Shown here piece after piece: positions 15,262 to 22,987 of a DNA stretch of 38,013 nucleotides (positions are counted from its first letter, which is position 1; every line of letters begins with the position of its first letter). The notes beneath the pieces were generated by a model. That model had not been told where the DNA came from, did not search any database, and saw only the letters and a program-made list of their open reading frames with translations. Both the position numbers and the translations under genes were made by a program. Source of the stretch: a virus; IMG/VR virus record IMGVR_UViG_3300013126_000093, positions 1 through 38,013 of that record. The stretch is one strand, 5' to 3'.

Positions 15262-16574
15262 GAACGCAACCACAGACTATCATTCAGCGCCTTGAAGCAG
15301 ATAACAGTCGTCTTGCCAAAGAAGCTGTCTTGGCCGATGCAATGAACGAAGGACTTGACGAGTTTTTCGAAGGTGTCAGAATGTGTTTGGATAATCTATA
15401 CACATTTGGCGTCAAACAAGTACCCGTTAGCGAAGTGGACGGGCAAGGGCTCAGTTGGAATAATTTCAAAGAATTGGCAGAAGCTCTGTACAAGCGTCAG
15501 CTCACCGGTCACGCCGCTAGAGATGCAATTCAGCTGGCGATGGATGTGGCTACTAAAGAGCAATGGAACGACTTTTATCGACGTATCTTGATTAAGGATC
15601 TGCGGTGCGGTGTGTCTGAGAAGACTGTGAACTCTGTGGCTAAAAAACAAAAAAAGACACAGTATGCCGTTCCGGTTTTTGAATGTCAACTCAGCCACGA
15701 CTCAGCCAATCACGAGGCCAAACTCACAGGTAAAAAAATCGTAGAACGTAAATTGGATGGCGTTCGCTGTTTGACCGTGATCGATCACGAGCAAAGAACT
15801 GTGACCCAATATACTAGAAATGGTAAAGTATTGGAGAATTTTAGGCATATCACAGAATATTTAGAAAAGTTTATCGATGAATTTGGTAGAAGTTTTGTCT
15901 TGGACGGAGAGATTATGAGCTCTAGTTTTCAAGACCTTATGAAGCAGGTACATCGCAAGGACAATGTTGAAGCCGGAGATGCGGTACTCAATCTGTTTGA
16001 TATCATTCCACTAGTTGAATTTAAACAGGGCAAGAGCACAATGGGCCAGCGGAGACGCAGCCAGTTTCTAAAAAACTTTGAAAATATCTTTAACGATTCT
16101 GGTTTCATTACCATTGTTCCTCAACGTGAATTTGATCTTGATGTGTTTACTGACGAGATCGAATTTAGAGACTATATGAAGTCTATGGTTGAAGCGGGCT
16201 ACGAAGGTGTGATGATCAAAGAGCCAAATGCACCTTATGAGTGCAAACGTACCACTAGCTGGCTGAAGATGAAACCGTTTATCGAAGTCAGTCTAACTAT
16301 CACAGAAGTAGAAGAAGGGACGGGTAGAAACAATGGACGTTTGGGCGCGATTGTCTGCCGGGGTGTGGACGATAATAGGGAGATCTTGGTCAATGTTGGC
16401 AGTGGTTTTAGCGACAGCGACCGTACTGATTATTGGCTTGCACGTGATACGCTACCAGGTCAAATTGTGGAAGTGCGAGCAGATGCTGTCACGCAAAATC
16501 AAGACGGAACATTTTCGCTCCGATTCCCCCGCTTCCTGCGATTTCGTGGGTTCAAGGTCGGCGAAAAGATCTAA
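15258..16574 (+). CDS. ATP-dependent DNA ligase (T4 gp30-like)
   Basis: 438 residues, slightly shorter than T4 gp30 (487). Motif I is KLDGVR with the adenylated Lys at residue 165; motif III FVLDGEIM, motif IV EGVMIKEP and motif V WLKMKP follow in order, then an OB-fold domain (LGAIVCRG, VNVGSGFSD, EVRADAVT). The N-terminal helical region with LTGHAARDAIQ and LIKDLRCGVSEKTVN matches the DNA-binding domain of gp30-type ligases. It seals nicks in DNA with ATP during phage replication and repair. It is coupled by ATGA to the upstream gene and followed 15 bases later by 16590-17057. Confidence 0.95.
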   Translation: MRTQPQTIIQRLEADNSRLAKEAVLADAMNEGLDEFFEGVRMCLDNLYTFGVKQVPVSEVDGQGLSWNNFKELAEALYKRQLTGHAARDAIQLAMDVATKEQWNDFYRRILIKDLRCGVSEKTVNSVAKKQKKTQYAVPVFECQLSHDSANHEAKLTGKKIVERKLDGVRCLTVIDHEQRTVTQYTRNGKVLENFRHITEYLEKFIDEFGRSFVLDGEIMSSSFQDLMKQVHRKDNVEAGDAVLNLFDIIPLVEFKQGKSTMGQRRRSQFLKNFENIFNDSGFITIVPQREFDLDVFTDEIEFRDYMKSMVEAGYEGVMIKEPNAPYECKRTTSWLKMKPFIEVSLTITEVEEGTGRNNGRLGAIVCRGVDDNREILVNVGSGFSDSDRTDYWLARDTLPGQIVEVRADAVTQNQDGTFSLRFPRFLRFRGFKVGEKI

Positions 16575-16589
16575 AACTGAATGGGATGA

Positions 16590-17057
16590 ATGATGAAAAA
16601 AATCTACTACGAAAAGAAAGGACGACGCTATATCCCTGTGGCAGAATATGACAACGATCTTTTGGATAGTTTTCCGAAAGGTGCTCATCTCGTTATGTGT
16701 TATCCTGGCGGTAGTAGCCGCAGGTTTAACATTGACCCAAACTATGCTGCTATGATCGCCGCAGGTCGTGTAGCGGAAGATGCTATTTGTGAGAATATGC
16801 GTAAGGTCAGTGAGGCAAAGCCCAAAAAACTTCCTATCACAGAACGGCAACGTGCCGCTTGGGAGGAAATGAAAGATGCATTTGGTGATGAATTTTTCAG
16901 CCTAACACTGCCTGCTAGTCGTGACCTTGCAGAAGCGGGAGTAAAGGCTATGCAGTTAGAAGCAGATAAACTTATGAGCAATGAAAGTGTTCGCAAGGCC
17001 TATGAACAGTTTCAGTTGATATGCGAATTAACAAAGGAAAATAACTATGCAGGTTGA
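16590..17057 (+). CDS. phage protein of unknown function
   Basis: 155 residues. Two ATG codons are adjacent (16590 and 16593); GGGATG upstream favours 16593 slightly. The N-terminal ~60 residues are beta-like (KIYYEKKGRRYIPVAEYD, GAHLVMCYPGGSSRRFN), the remainder helical (ERQRAAWEEMKDAFGDEFFS, AGVKAMQLEADKLMSNESVRKAYEQF). No catalytic motif is visible. It follows the ligase and overlaps the 2OG oxygenase gene by 11 bases, suggesting one transcript from the promoter at 14811. Confidence 0.7.
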   Translation: MMKKIYYEKKGRRYIPVAEYDNDLLDSFPKGAHLVMCYPGGSSRRFNIDPNYAAMIAAGRVAEDAICENMRKVSEAKPKKLPITERQRAAWEEMKDAFGDEFFSLTLPASRDLAEAGVKAMQLEADKLMSNESVRKAYEQFQLICELTKENNYAG

Positions 17058-17577
17058 ATTATTTAAAATTATGGCTCACCAATTTCCAGTAGTAGACTGG
17101 TCTGAAAAGAAAAAAGAAATCGTTGAAAAGATTGATTTTACCAAGCTGATAAGAAAAGACAAGCAAGGGTTTTTATCGGATAGAGAAACCAATAACAACG
17201 CCTATGCCGAAGCATTTATGCACTTATTTCAAAATGAACTACAGATGTTTAGAAATGAGGTAAACCATTTCTCTTTTGATTTAACCAGTGTGTGGACTGC
17301 TGAATATCACAAAGGAGATTGGCACCCTCCTCATACTCACGGTGCCACAGGATATTCTGGTATCCTATATCTAGATTTCGATATGGATGAACACGGACCA
17401 ACATATTTCATTAATCCGTTTACAGATCCTAATCTAGGTGATACAATAATTAGGTTTCCCTTAGCAATGGAGGGCGTTCTTACCATTGTTCCCAGTGCGT
17501 TACTGCACTTTACCTATCCAAATGAATCCGACAAAGTTCGTAGGATTATTGGATTCGATCTTAAAAACATACAATGA
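17047..17577 (+). CDS. 2-oxoglutarate/Fe(II)-dependent oxygenase family protein
   Basis: 176 residues. WHPPHTHGATGYSGILYLDFD contains H93, H96 and H98 as candidates for the first iron ligands; the partner His is in SALLHFTYP and the Arg that binds 2-oxoglutarate in VRRIIGFDL. This is the layout of small phage 2OG oxygenases, which hydroxylate or otherwise oxidise proteins, nucleic acids or small molecules using oxygen. The substrate is unknown; the following nucleotidyltransferase-like gene, overlapping by an ATGA, could act in the same pathway. AAAGGA precedes the ATG. Confidence 0.8.
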   Translation: MQVELFKIMAHQFPVVDWSEKKKEIVEKIDFTKLIRKDKQGFLSDRETNNNAYAEAFMHLFQNELQMFRNEVNHFSFDLTSVWTAEYHKGDWHPPHTHGATGYSGILYLDFDMDEHGPTYFINPFTDPNLGDTIIRFPLAMEGVLTIVPSALLHFTYPNESDKVRRIIGFDLKNIQ

Positions 17578-18257
17578 AATCTAGTATTAATATTCTAGAA
17601 GAAATCTTTTCACGTAGTTTCTCATTTGACTCTGTCGAGCCAAAGTCAAAAAACTATAAACAAGCAGTCAGCGTAATAGAATTCCCCTGTTGTCATCCCG
17701 ACGACAACGAAGCACTTACACTGATATGGCCAGACCTTCAGAACGGACCTTGGATCGCTGGTGGCGCTTGTCTACGATGGTATCAAAATCAACCTGTGGG
17801 CGAGAATGACATAGATATCTTTTGTGCCGACAAAGAACAAGCTCACAGAATTATTGATCATATCAAAAGTTTTGGCAGATACAGTACCAAATACGAAAGT
17901 GAGAATGCAACTACATTGAGTTATCATAGTCACGACGGAAAAAAGCATTGGACACTTCAAATTATCAAAAGGAGATACTTTAATAGTTTAGAAGAAGTGA
18001 TTAATAATTTTGACATCACAGTCTGTCAAATTGGCACGGGAGGCAACGATTGGTTGTTGGCTCCAAAAACAGCCAAGGACATCAGAGAAAGAAATCTTAG
18101 AATGCATTTACCCTTGTTGCCAGAAGCTTCTAAACGTTTGGTAAAGTATTGGACTTATGGTTATAGGCCTGTGGATGGATTAGTTCGAGCCGTAATTGAT
18201 AATCCTTCGGCTATAAAATATTTTGATGCGTCTGGAGATTACGAAAATGCGTTCTGA
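17574..18257 (+). CDS. nucleotidyltransferase-fold protein
   Basis: 227 residues. WIAGGACLRW followed by ENDIDIFCAD gives the GG...DxD signature of the Pol-beta nucleotidyltransferase superfamily, with NNFDITVCQIG as a likely third acidic strand. Such proteins transfer a nucleotide to RNA, protein or a small molecule. Flanking helices (RLVKYWTYGYRP) look like the usual helical C-terminal part. It is coupled by ATGA to the 2OG oxygenase and overlaps 18247-18633 by 11 bases. The target is not evident. Confidence 0.72.
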   Translation: MKSSINILEEIFSRSFSFDSVEPKSKNYKQAVSVIEFPCCHPDDNEALTLIWPDLQNGPWIAGGACLRWYQNQPVGENDIDIFCADKEQAHRIIDHIKSFGRYSTKYESENATTLSYHSHDGKKHWTLQIIKRRYFNSLEEVINNFDITVCQIGTGGNDWLLAPKTAKDIRERNLRMHLPLLPEASKRLVKYWTYGYRPVDGLVRAVIDNPSAIKYFDASGDYENAF

Positions 18258-18633
18258 ACATAGTTGGAGTCTGTTAGATCCTAGACCAGTACTACTGTAT
18301 CTAGACCATCTTGACGAATATATCGTCTACTGGAACGGAATAGCAACTACTCATCTAATGGCTTTGAATTTTGCTATGGAATATTATGGGATCTATCCAA
18401 CGCCAGAGATGAAAACTGCTATGGAACAGAATTATAGAAAAATATATTATGCCAACGGTTTCAACACTAGAGCCTGGGATCTAAAAGTATCCGGAAGTCC
18501 AATCTATCCTTATACAAAAAGACTTTTACAGGCACATTGTAAAAAGACCATAGAAGACGAAAACAAAGGCATTGGTGAAGTATTGAGTTGGTTCGAATAC
18601 TCAAAGGCAAGAAAGGAAAAAAATGTCTTATAA
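18247..18633 (+). CDS. phage protein of unknown function
   Basis: 128 residues from the ATG at 18247, which has GGAG nine bases upstream; an earlier in-frame ATG at 18223 has none. Rich in Tyr, Trp and Leu (SLLDPRPVLLYLDHLDEYIVYWNG, MALNFAMEYYGIYPTPEM, YRKIYYANGFNTRAWDL). It looks like a compact helical protein. It may work with the upstream nucleotidyltransferase-like protein, whose 3' end it overlaps. Function unknown. Confidence 0.65.
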   Translation: MRSEHSWSLLDPRPVLLYLDHLDEYIVYWNGIATTHLMALNFAMEYYGIYPTPEMKTAMEQNYRKIYYANGFNTRAWDLKVSGSPIYPYTKRLLQAHCKKTIEDENKGIGEVLSWFEYSKARKEKNVL

Positions 18634-18679
18634 AACTATCAGTATATACGTTGATGAAGTTGACGAAGACGAAGAGTGA
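18623..18679 (+). CDS. tiny acidic ORF (18 residues)
   Basis: ATG at 18623 preceded by AAAGGAAA, coding for MSYKTISIYVDEVDEDEE. The YVDxVDEDEE pattern looks like the start of a known type of small acidic phage peptide that is usually longer, so it may be a remnant. It overlaps the upstream gene by 11 bases, and the -35 box of the next promoter lies inside its end. Confidence 0.35.
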   Translation: MSYKTISIYVDEVDEDEE

Positions 18680-18688
18680 CGCTATAAT
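18660..18688 (+). promoter_or_regulatory. sigma70-type promoter
   Basis: TTGACG (18660-18665), 17 bp, TATAAT (18683-18688), 24 bases before the ATG at 18713, with GAAAGGA between. Confidence 0.7.
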
Positions 18689-18712
18689 AACTTATCTTAT
18701 GAAAGGATTGGC

Positions 18713-19306
18713 ATGATTACCCTAAAAGATTTTATGGAAGCTGTGGATTATCGTATCACCGAAGGCAGCGTATATCAATGGCAGTGTTTTGGGCCCAACG
18801 CATATGCATTGGATTCGTGGAACGGTGATCAAGATGGGCATACTGTGTCTATTATCTTTGATACCAGAGATCAAACAGTGTATCAGGCCATGGCCTATGA
18901 CTATGCCCGTAAACGTGCCTATCGTATGATCAATCCTGATTACAAGGCAGACTTTGATGCTGAATGCGAAGATCGAGATGTATTGGACACGGCCTGGGAA
19001 CTAGATGACGGTACTCCAGTTAATTATGTAGATCTTGATGTTGTTGATGATTTTGTTGAAAAAGTCAAGGCCATCGTCGCTGACGAGGATTATGATACTC
19101 GTGTACAGGTGCCTGTGGATTTCTCGGACGACGAACTACTCACTTATATGAAAATGGCTCACGAACGTGATATGACCTTTAATCAGTTCGTAGAAATGGC
19201 TTTAAAGGCTGCTATCGATGAGATCAAAATGCGAGAGCAGTTAGACGACATCCGTCCAGAATACGATTTCTCTAACGGGCGTCGCGGACAATTTGTAGAC
19301 GATTAA
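18713..19306 (+). CDS. acidic phage protein with an RHH-like C-terminal segment
   Basis: 197 residues, strongly acidic. The N terminus MITLKDFMEAVDYRI resembles T4 capsid-targeting peptides (F-x-E-A spacing). The middle is a beta-like domain rich in Tyr and Asp (VYQWQCFGPNAYALDSW). Residues ~130-170 (VPVDFSDDELLTYMKMAHE, MTFNQFVEMALKAAI) read like a ribbon-helix-helix fold: a strand followed by two helices with the FNQFVExAL spacing. DNA binding is possible but unproven. It has its own promoter; its 3' end overlaps the convergent radical SAM gene by four bases. Confidence 0.7.
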   Translation: MITLKDFMEAVDYRITEGSVYQWQCFGPNAYALDSWNGDQDGHTVSIIFDTRDQTVYQAMAYDYARKRAYRMINPDYKADFDAECEDRDVLDTAWELDDGTPVNYVDLDVVDDFVEKVKAIVADEDYDTRVQVPVDFSDDELLTYMKMAHERDMTFNQFVEMALKAAIDEIKMREQLDDIRPEYDFSNGRRGQFVDD

Positions 19307-20196
19307 AGAGATTTTTTAGTAGCCTGTATATCGAATCCATTAGCACATCTCGGTCGTAAACAGACCACTGAATCTACAGGCCACTGAATCTGTTCACCGA
19401 TCTTACCTAGAGGACCTCCTTGTCTACAGTGTCCTCTATAGACTACACCTTCAGCAGTAACGATTATCTGTTCTATTCCTATCCTACATTCGTGATTATA
19501 GAAATTATTTTGTTGATCTAAAATCATTCCGCTATGACTGGTTATCACTGTGTTAGAATCTTCTTCGACTACTATACCTGCTGGTTGTTTAAAGCTCAAT
19601 AACTGTTGCTGATCGTAGTCCATCACATTAGAATTTATTATGGGATCTTTGAATAACATTCTGTGAGAGATTGAAATCTGTGGCCATTTTTCTTTGATTC
19701 GATTCTGTATATCTGTTAATTCTGACCACTTGTCCGGTAACATATTAAAATTTACTGTTATATCACAGTCAGTGTTAGCCAGAGTCCAATTTATGATTAG
19801 CATAAAATGACTTAGTTGAGTGTGTTCTATATGTATCTGGGTGACAGCATATTTTAGATATGGAACGATTTTTTGCCAGTGTTCAAGATCAACATTTAGA
19901 TTAGTGTTCATTCTGGTCACAGCGTTTTTACCGTAGGCATAGGACAGTAACTCTGGAAAATCCGTCCATTCTGTTACTTCACCGCCGGTAAAATTTATAT
20001 CTAATTGTTTGTTCTGTGATTTTGCCTGTTGATCTATCTGATCAATAAAATCTTTACAGGCTCTAATGTCGGGTAAAAGAAAACTACCGCTTCTCAGTAT
20101 GCTATGACAGTAACTACAGGCCCAAGAGCAGTGATTCATCAACCACCAATCTATATAGTAACTGTTCTCGCTCCTTTGTGACTGTAGATTAGGCAT
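19303..20196 (-). CDS. radical SAM enzyme with SPASM-like C-terminal cysteines
   Basis: 297 residues. CSWACSYC (Cx3Cx2C) binds the 4Fe-4S cluster that cleaves AdoMet; FTGGEVTEW is the GGE motif. The C-terminal 70 residues add ECRIG, GHCRQGG, VCLRPRC, which could hold an auxiliary cluster as in SPASM/twitch enzymes that modify peptides or proteins. The reaction is unknown; it lacks the longer Cys spacing of QueE-type enzymes. It is the last gene of a tight leftward operon and begins two bases after the YqgE/AlgH-like gene. An internal AAGGAGCGA at codons 7-10 is not followed by a start codon. Confidence 0.85.
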   Translation of the reverse strand: MPNLQSQRSENSYYIDWWLMNHCSWACSYCHSILRSGSFLLPDIRACKDFIDQIDQQAKSQNKQLDINFTGGEVTEWTDFPELLSYAYGKNAVTRMNTNLNVDLEHWQKIVPYLKYAVTQIHIEHTQLSHFMLIINWTLANTDCDITVNFNMLPDKWSELTDIQNRIKEKWPQISISHRMLFKDPIINSNVMDYDQQQLLSFKQPAGIVVEEDSNTVITSHSGMILDQQNNFYNHECRIGIEQIIVTAEGVVYRGHCRQGGPLGKIGEQIQWPVDSVVCLRPRCANGFDIQATKKSL

Positions 20197-20197
20197 A

Positions 20198-20767
20198 TCA
20201 TAGCCAATGCTCTACAGCCTGTGTACCACACTGTTGCATGGCCTGAGCCCACATATCATCGGGGTCTACGGAAATCAGCCAATCAGGGTCAGGGTCGTTT
20301 AGGATCAACCAGCTGTGGCTATGAGTCCAAGGGTGTTGCCCAGTGAGTTCAGCTAACAACTGACCTGGAGCCCAACTGGCGAATCCGAAGCTGATACGCT
20401 GTCTACTGGGCAGGTCTCCTGCTTTGAGCTGTTCGAACATACTGACATGACTGGTTATGCTCCAATGCGAATTTACGGGTATGGTGTACTGATTGCGCCA
20501 ATCTGTGTCGTGCATCATCCACACCGTCTGTGGATTCACAGGGCCGCCCCAGAACACTTCTTGATCCCAATCCAATTCAATGTCCACGGGTGCCAATATT
20601 TGGCTCAGCAGGTGATTGGTAGGCCTATTTAGGCATAGGGCAAATGTACCTGCATCGTGATCGTGTGTGACCATTAGCACAGATCTACGGAATCTAGGGT
20701 CTGCTATCTGAGGGGGTGCTATGATAAGATCGCCGCCGCTCAGCTGATATGAGTCGGTCTTGATCAC
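20198..20767 (-). CDS. YqgE/AlgH (UPF0301, DUF179) family protein
   Basis: 189 residues, the normal length for the family. LSGGDLIIAPPQIADPRFRRSV, then GTFALCLNRPTNHLLSQIL, FWGGPVNPQTVWMMH and RISFGFASWAPGQLLAEL are the conserved blocks of bacterial YqgE/AlgH proteins. The bacterial family has no firmly known reaction; AlgH was named for an effect on alginate regulation in Pseudomonas, and genomic neighbours often include yqgF. Finding a complete copy in a phage operon next to a radical SAM enzyme is unusual. It begins three bases after the stop of 20771-21265. Confidence 0.88.
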   Translation of the reverse strand: MIKTDSYQLSGGDLIIAPPQIADPRFRRSVLMVTHDHDAGTFALCLNRPTNHLLSQILAPVDIELDWDQEVFWGGPVNPQTVWMMHDTDWRNQYTIPVNSHWSITSHVSMFEQLKAGDLPSRQRISFGFASWAPGQLLAELTGQHPWTHSHSWLILNDPDPDWLISVDPDDMWAQAMQQCGTQAVEHWL

Positions 20768-20770
20768 AGT

Positions 20771-21265
20771 TTAACTCCAGTCTGGCAAAGGTCCACCGTA
20801 CTTGTTGCCCTTGATCTTCTTGCCGCGAACCTTGACACGTTCTGAACCTACCTTATGGCTCTTGCCACCGTCACGGCTGCGATAGCCCTGCGATTTGCAG
20901 CTGGCCAGTTGACTAGCCCCCAACGCTGAATCGGGCTTGCCCGACTGACAGAGCTCGCGTGAAGCAGGCTCTTCGTCAAGGTCTTGATCATCGCTGCCGG
21001 ATGCGCCCCCGAACATGATGTCATCGTTGATGGGAAAATCCAGTTCCATAAACTCTTCGGGCAGTTCGCCAGTGTCTATGATCCAATCCAACTGTTCTGT
21101 GGTGGGATGTACTTTGAGCAAGACTTTGGCTGCTTCGTCGTGAGCTTCAGCATTGGGCCAAATGTTGACGTCATAGTGCTGTTTGTACAGCTCAGCCACG
21201 GCCTGCATGACCTTATGGTAGTCCGTGGTAAAGATGTTTTCGGTGATTATTTCTTGTATTTTCAT
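20771..21265 (-). CDS. phage protein with basic, Gly-rich C-terminal tail
   Basis: 164 residues. MKIQEIITEN at the N terminus resembles T4 capsid-targeting peptides. The first ~90 residues are an acidic helical domain; the C-terminal ~60 (LGASQLASCKSQGYRSRDGG, HKVGSERVKVRGKKIKGNKYG, GPLPDW) are basic and Gly-rich, a type of tail I associate with environmental T4-like phage proteins. DNA binding or packaging into the head is possible. It overlaps 21262-21498 by an ATGA junction. Whether it is a substrate of the radical SAM enzyme downstream cannot be told. Confidence 0.68.
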   Translation of the reverse strand: MKIQEIITENIFTTDYHKVMQAVAELYKQHYDVNIWPNAEAHDEAAKVLLKVHPTTEQLDWIIDTGELPEEFMELDFPINDDIMFGGASGSDDQDLDEEPASRELCQSGKPDSALGASQLASCKSQGYRSRDGGKSHKVGSERVKVRGKKIKGNKYGGPLPDWS

Positions 21266-21498
21266 GCTAGCTGTGCCACTCCATAAACTGCTGTGATCAA
21301 CAGAGTTTTTAATTCTATATCTGAAGCTTCTTCATCCAGTCGATCCATACGCACTAGATCACGCATGAGTTCTTGATACTCTCCGGGGCTCAGTTCACCC
21401 TGATTCACTGCCTCTGTCATTTGCAGTGCGTATTGGGCTCTCTGTGCTGCCCAGGGTTGACCCGTGGCTGCGATCTGTTCAAGTGTTTGTATGCTCAT
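21262..21498 (-). CDS. small phage protein of unknown function
   Basis: 78 residues, helical and acidic (LEQIAATGQPWAAQRAQYAL, LSPGEYQELMRDLVRMDRLDEEASDIELKTLLITAVYG). The C-terminal LITAVYGVAQLA is weakly hydrophobic. It starts directly after the stop codon of the lipoprotein gene and overlaps the next gene by ATGA, so it is part of one operon. Function unknown. Confidence 0.65.
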   Translation of the reverse strand: MSIQTLEQIAATGQPWAAQRAQYALQMTEAVNQGELSPGEYQELMRDLVRMDRLDEEASDIELKTLLITAVYGVAQLA

Positions 21499-21888
21499 TT
21501 AAAATCTCCCTAGTGTGGCCTCCGCTGCCCGCTTGCTCTGTTCTATCACGATCTTCTTTTTGGTTTCGCAGTAGAATTTACTGCCTTCTTGTTTTACACT
21601 ACGTTGCTCCCATTCCTGCACAGTTTCCTGCATGGGTTTGATTAATTTTATCACATCAGTTTGGCGCTGACCCTTGCTCTGTGAATACAGTTCAAACCAG
21701 CGTAGGTCTCGAGCGATGCTCTGTATCTGTGCTAACTGTGGCTCTGAGCAGTTCAATGATTCTGCACGTAATCTCACGTCTATGATACGAGCTGATTGAT
21801 TATCGTCCCAAAAACTGGGTATTTTACTCAAGATAGCTGAGCAGCCTGTGAGCGTGACTGTGGCTAGGATCAAGGCAATGGTTTTCAT
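21499..21888 (-). CDS. small lipoprotein, possible spanin-like or envelope protein
   Basis: 129 residues from the ATG at 21888. MKTIALILATVTLTGCSA is a signal peptide with lipobox L-T-G-C, so the mature protein is lipid-anchored at Cys15. The rest is helical and charged with one CysE pair (LNCSEPQLAQ, FYCETKKK). Phage lipoproteins in such positions can be spanin subunits or superinfection-exclusion factors, but there is no partner i-spanin here. A TTG at 21903 is in frame but would place charged residues before the signal. A GTTAAATA box lies four bases upstream of the ATG. Confidence 0.7.
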   Translation of the reverse strand: MKTIALILATVTLTGCSAILSKIPSFWDDNQSARIIDVRLRAESLNCSEPQLAQIQSIARDLRWFELYSQSKGQRQTDVIKLIKPMQETVQEWEQRSVKQEGSKFYCETKKKIVIEQSKRAAEATLGRF

Positions 21889-21892
21889 CTTG

Positions 21893-21900
21893 TATTTAAC
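21893..21900 (-). promoter_or_regulatory. late-promoter-like GTTAAATA
   Basis: A TAAATA-type box on the minus strand, four bases from the ATG of the lipoprotein gene that heads the leftward operon 19303-21888. If active, the message would be leaderless. Confidence 0.3.
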
Positions 21901-21914
21901 CAAACCGGCGGGAG

Positions 21915-21943
21915 TTGACAGGCAGATCTAGAGATCGTATACT
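21915..21943 (+). promoter_or_regulatory. sigma70-type promoter
   Basis: TTGACA (21915-21920), 17 bp, TATACT (21938-21943), 26 bases before the ATG at 21970. Confidence 0.75.
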
Positions 21944-21969
21944 GTATTTTTAACCACGGATCACTGAGA

Positions 21970-22560
21970 ATGTTTACCGCTACTAAAATGACCTCAGGTG
22001 AAGAACGCAAAGCCTGGTACAAGAACCATAATCTACCCACACTGACTAGACTGTGGACGGGTCCCCGATCTCAAGAACTGCGGTGTGCGATCACTGGCAA
22101 GCCAGCGTTCACTGAGGCTCGCTGCCGAGTCACAGGCCGCGACAAACTGCACTTTGACATAGACTTCAATCACATACGCCAAGAGCACAATGCCTATAAG
22201 CGCACGGGCGTCAGCAAGGACAAAACCACAGCACCTTCAGATCTATTCCGCAGCCACAGCCTAGAAAACAACCCCCTGATGCTGATAGAGTTCGTGACCA
22301 TGATGCCTGTGAATCCTACCACACACAAGCATATCTCCACAGATGCCAGATGGGGTGATATCACGCTGAAGAACTATGGCAGATCGGAGTGGCCTTGGTG
22401 TCTGCGCCGACTGCGTAATTGGTCTAGCACACAGCGAAGATTCCCCTGCCTCCGAGAGATCAGCTACGAGTGGATCCGTGATCACTTAGAGCAGATCGAT
22501 CACCCACCGATCAAAGCTAGGCTTAGGGTCAGAGAGGGTAAATTGGTGATCAGAGACTAA
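21970..22560 (+). CDS. unknown protein with a possible degenerate HNH core
   Basis: 196 residues, basic. CAITGKPAFTEARCRVTG, then DIDFNHIRQEHN, a later NNPLMLIEFV and THKHIS follow the order Cys, H, N, H of HNH nucleases loosely, but the usual CxxC pairs are missing. The C-terminal half is rich in Arg and Trp (WPWCLRRLRNWSSTQRRFPCL). A nucleic-acid-binding role is plausible. It has a strong sigma70 promoter. Codon use is more GC-rich than in the genes to its left, as in the rest of the right-hand region. Confidence 0.65.
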   Translation: MFTATKMTSGEERKAWYKNHNLPTLTRLWTGPRSQELRCAITGKPAFTEARCRVTGRDKLHFDIDFNHIRQEHNAYKRTGVSKDKTTAPSDLFRSHSLENNPLMLIEFVTMMPVNPTTHKHISTDARWGDITLKNYGRSEWPWCLRRLRNWSSTQRRFPCLREISYEWIRDHLEQIDHPPIKARLRVREGKLVIRD

Positions 22561-22606
22561 TTCTTAAGCTGCGAAGCAGCGCAGCGCGAGAAAAATCAGC
22601 AGCCTA

Positions 22607-22831
22607 TCACAGATAATCCAACAGAGGTTGAGGGACCAAATCAGGATACTTTAAGAGGAAGAATGTTCTGCGCTCAGTGGGCACCCAAAAGTCTATGCAG
22701 TCCCCGCGTATGCTTATTGAGCCGCCCCAACGCTGAACATCAGACCAGATCAGTTCTTCATCTATGTCCTGAGCAAATGCATAGTAGCGATAGCAGTATA
22801 ATCTTCTGGGACGGAAGTCTAGTGTAGACAT
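22607..22831 (-). CDS. small phage protein of unknown function
   Basis: 74 residues from the ATG at 22831 (a longer frame to 22897 begins with unlikely Cys-rich sequence). Rich in aromatic residues: FRPRRLYCYRYYAFAQDID, LIWSDVQRWGGSISIRGDC, FWVPTERRTFFLLKYPDL. It looks like a compact folded domain. No strong ribosome site or promoter is visible on this strand. It stands alone, facing left between rightward genes. Function unknown. Confidence 0.55.
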   Translation of the reverse strand: MSTLDFRPRRLYCYRYYAFAQDIDEELIWSDVQRWGGSISIRGDCIDFWVPTERRTFFLLKYPDLVPQPLLDYL

Positions 22832-22975
22832 ATGAAGACAAACTCTGGGGCAGAACAACGGAATAAGACCACAAACTGTTCTACAGTGATCATCCAAATC
22901 GCCAGAATTTCTGCATGGTCTTGTATGAGTTCTAGATGGCTGAGATCACAAGCGATACTGTACATCGAATATTTA

Positions 22976-22983
22976 AGTAAATA
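22976..22983 (+). promoter_or_regulatory. late-promoter-like AGTAAATA
   Basis: A TAAATA-type box four bases before the ATG of the small membrane protein at 22988, within an imperfect palindrome ATATTTAAGTAAATAT. Confidence 0.3.
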
Positions 22984-22987
22984 TCTG

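Noticed and set aside
16515-16521. TCGCTCC in the DNA ligase gene as a third anti-ribosome-site element
   Set aside because: It lies inside coding sequence and is not followed by a terminator; probably chance.
20168-20174. GGAGCGA inside the radical SAM gene as an internal start
   Set aside because: No start codon follows at the right distance; it is explained by the codons for Arg-Ser-Glu.
19303-20196. radical SAM protein as QueE (7-deazaguanine pathway)
   Set aside because: Cx3Cx2C motif with SPASM-like C-terminal cysteines and no other queuosine or archaeosine genes nearby.
22568-22580. GCTGC-GAA-GCAGC hairpin as terminator after 22560
   Set aside because: No T run on either strand; kept only as a possible 3'-end structure.
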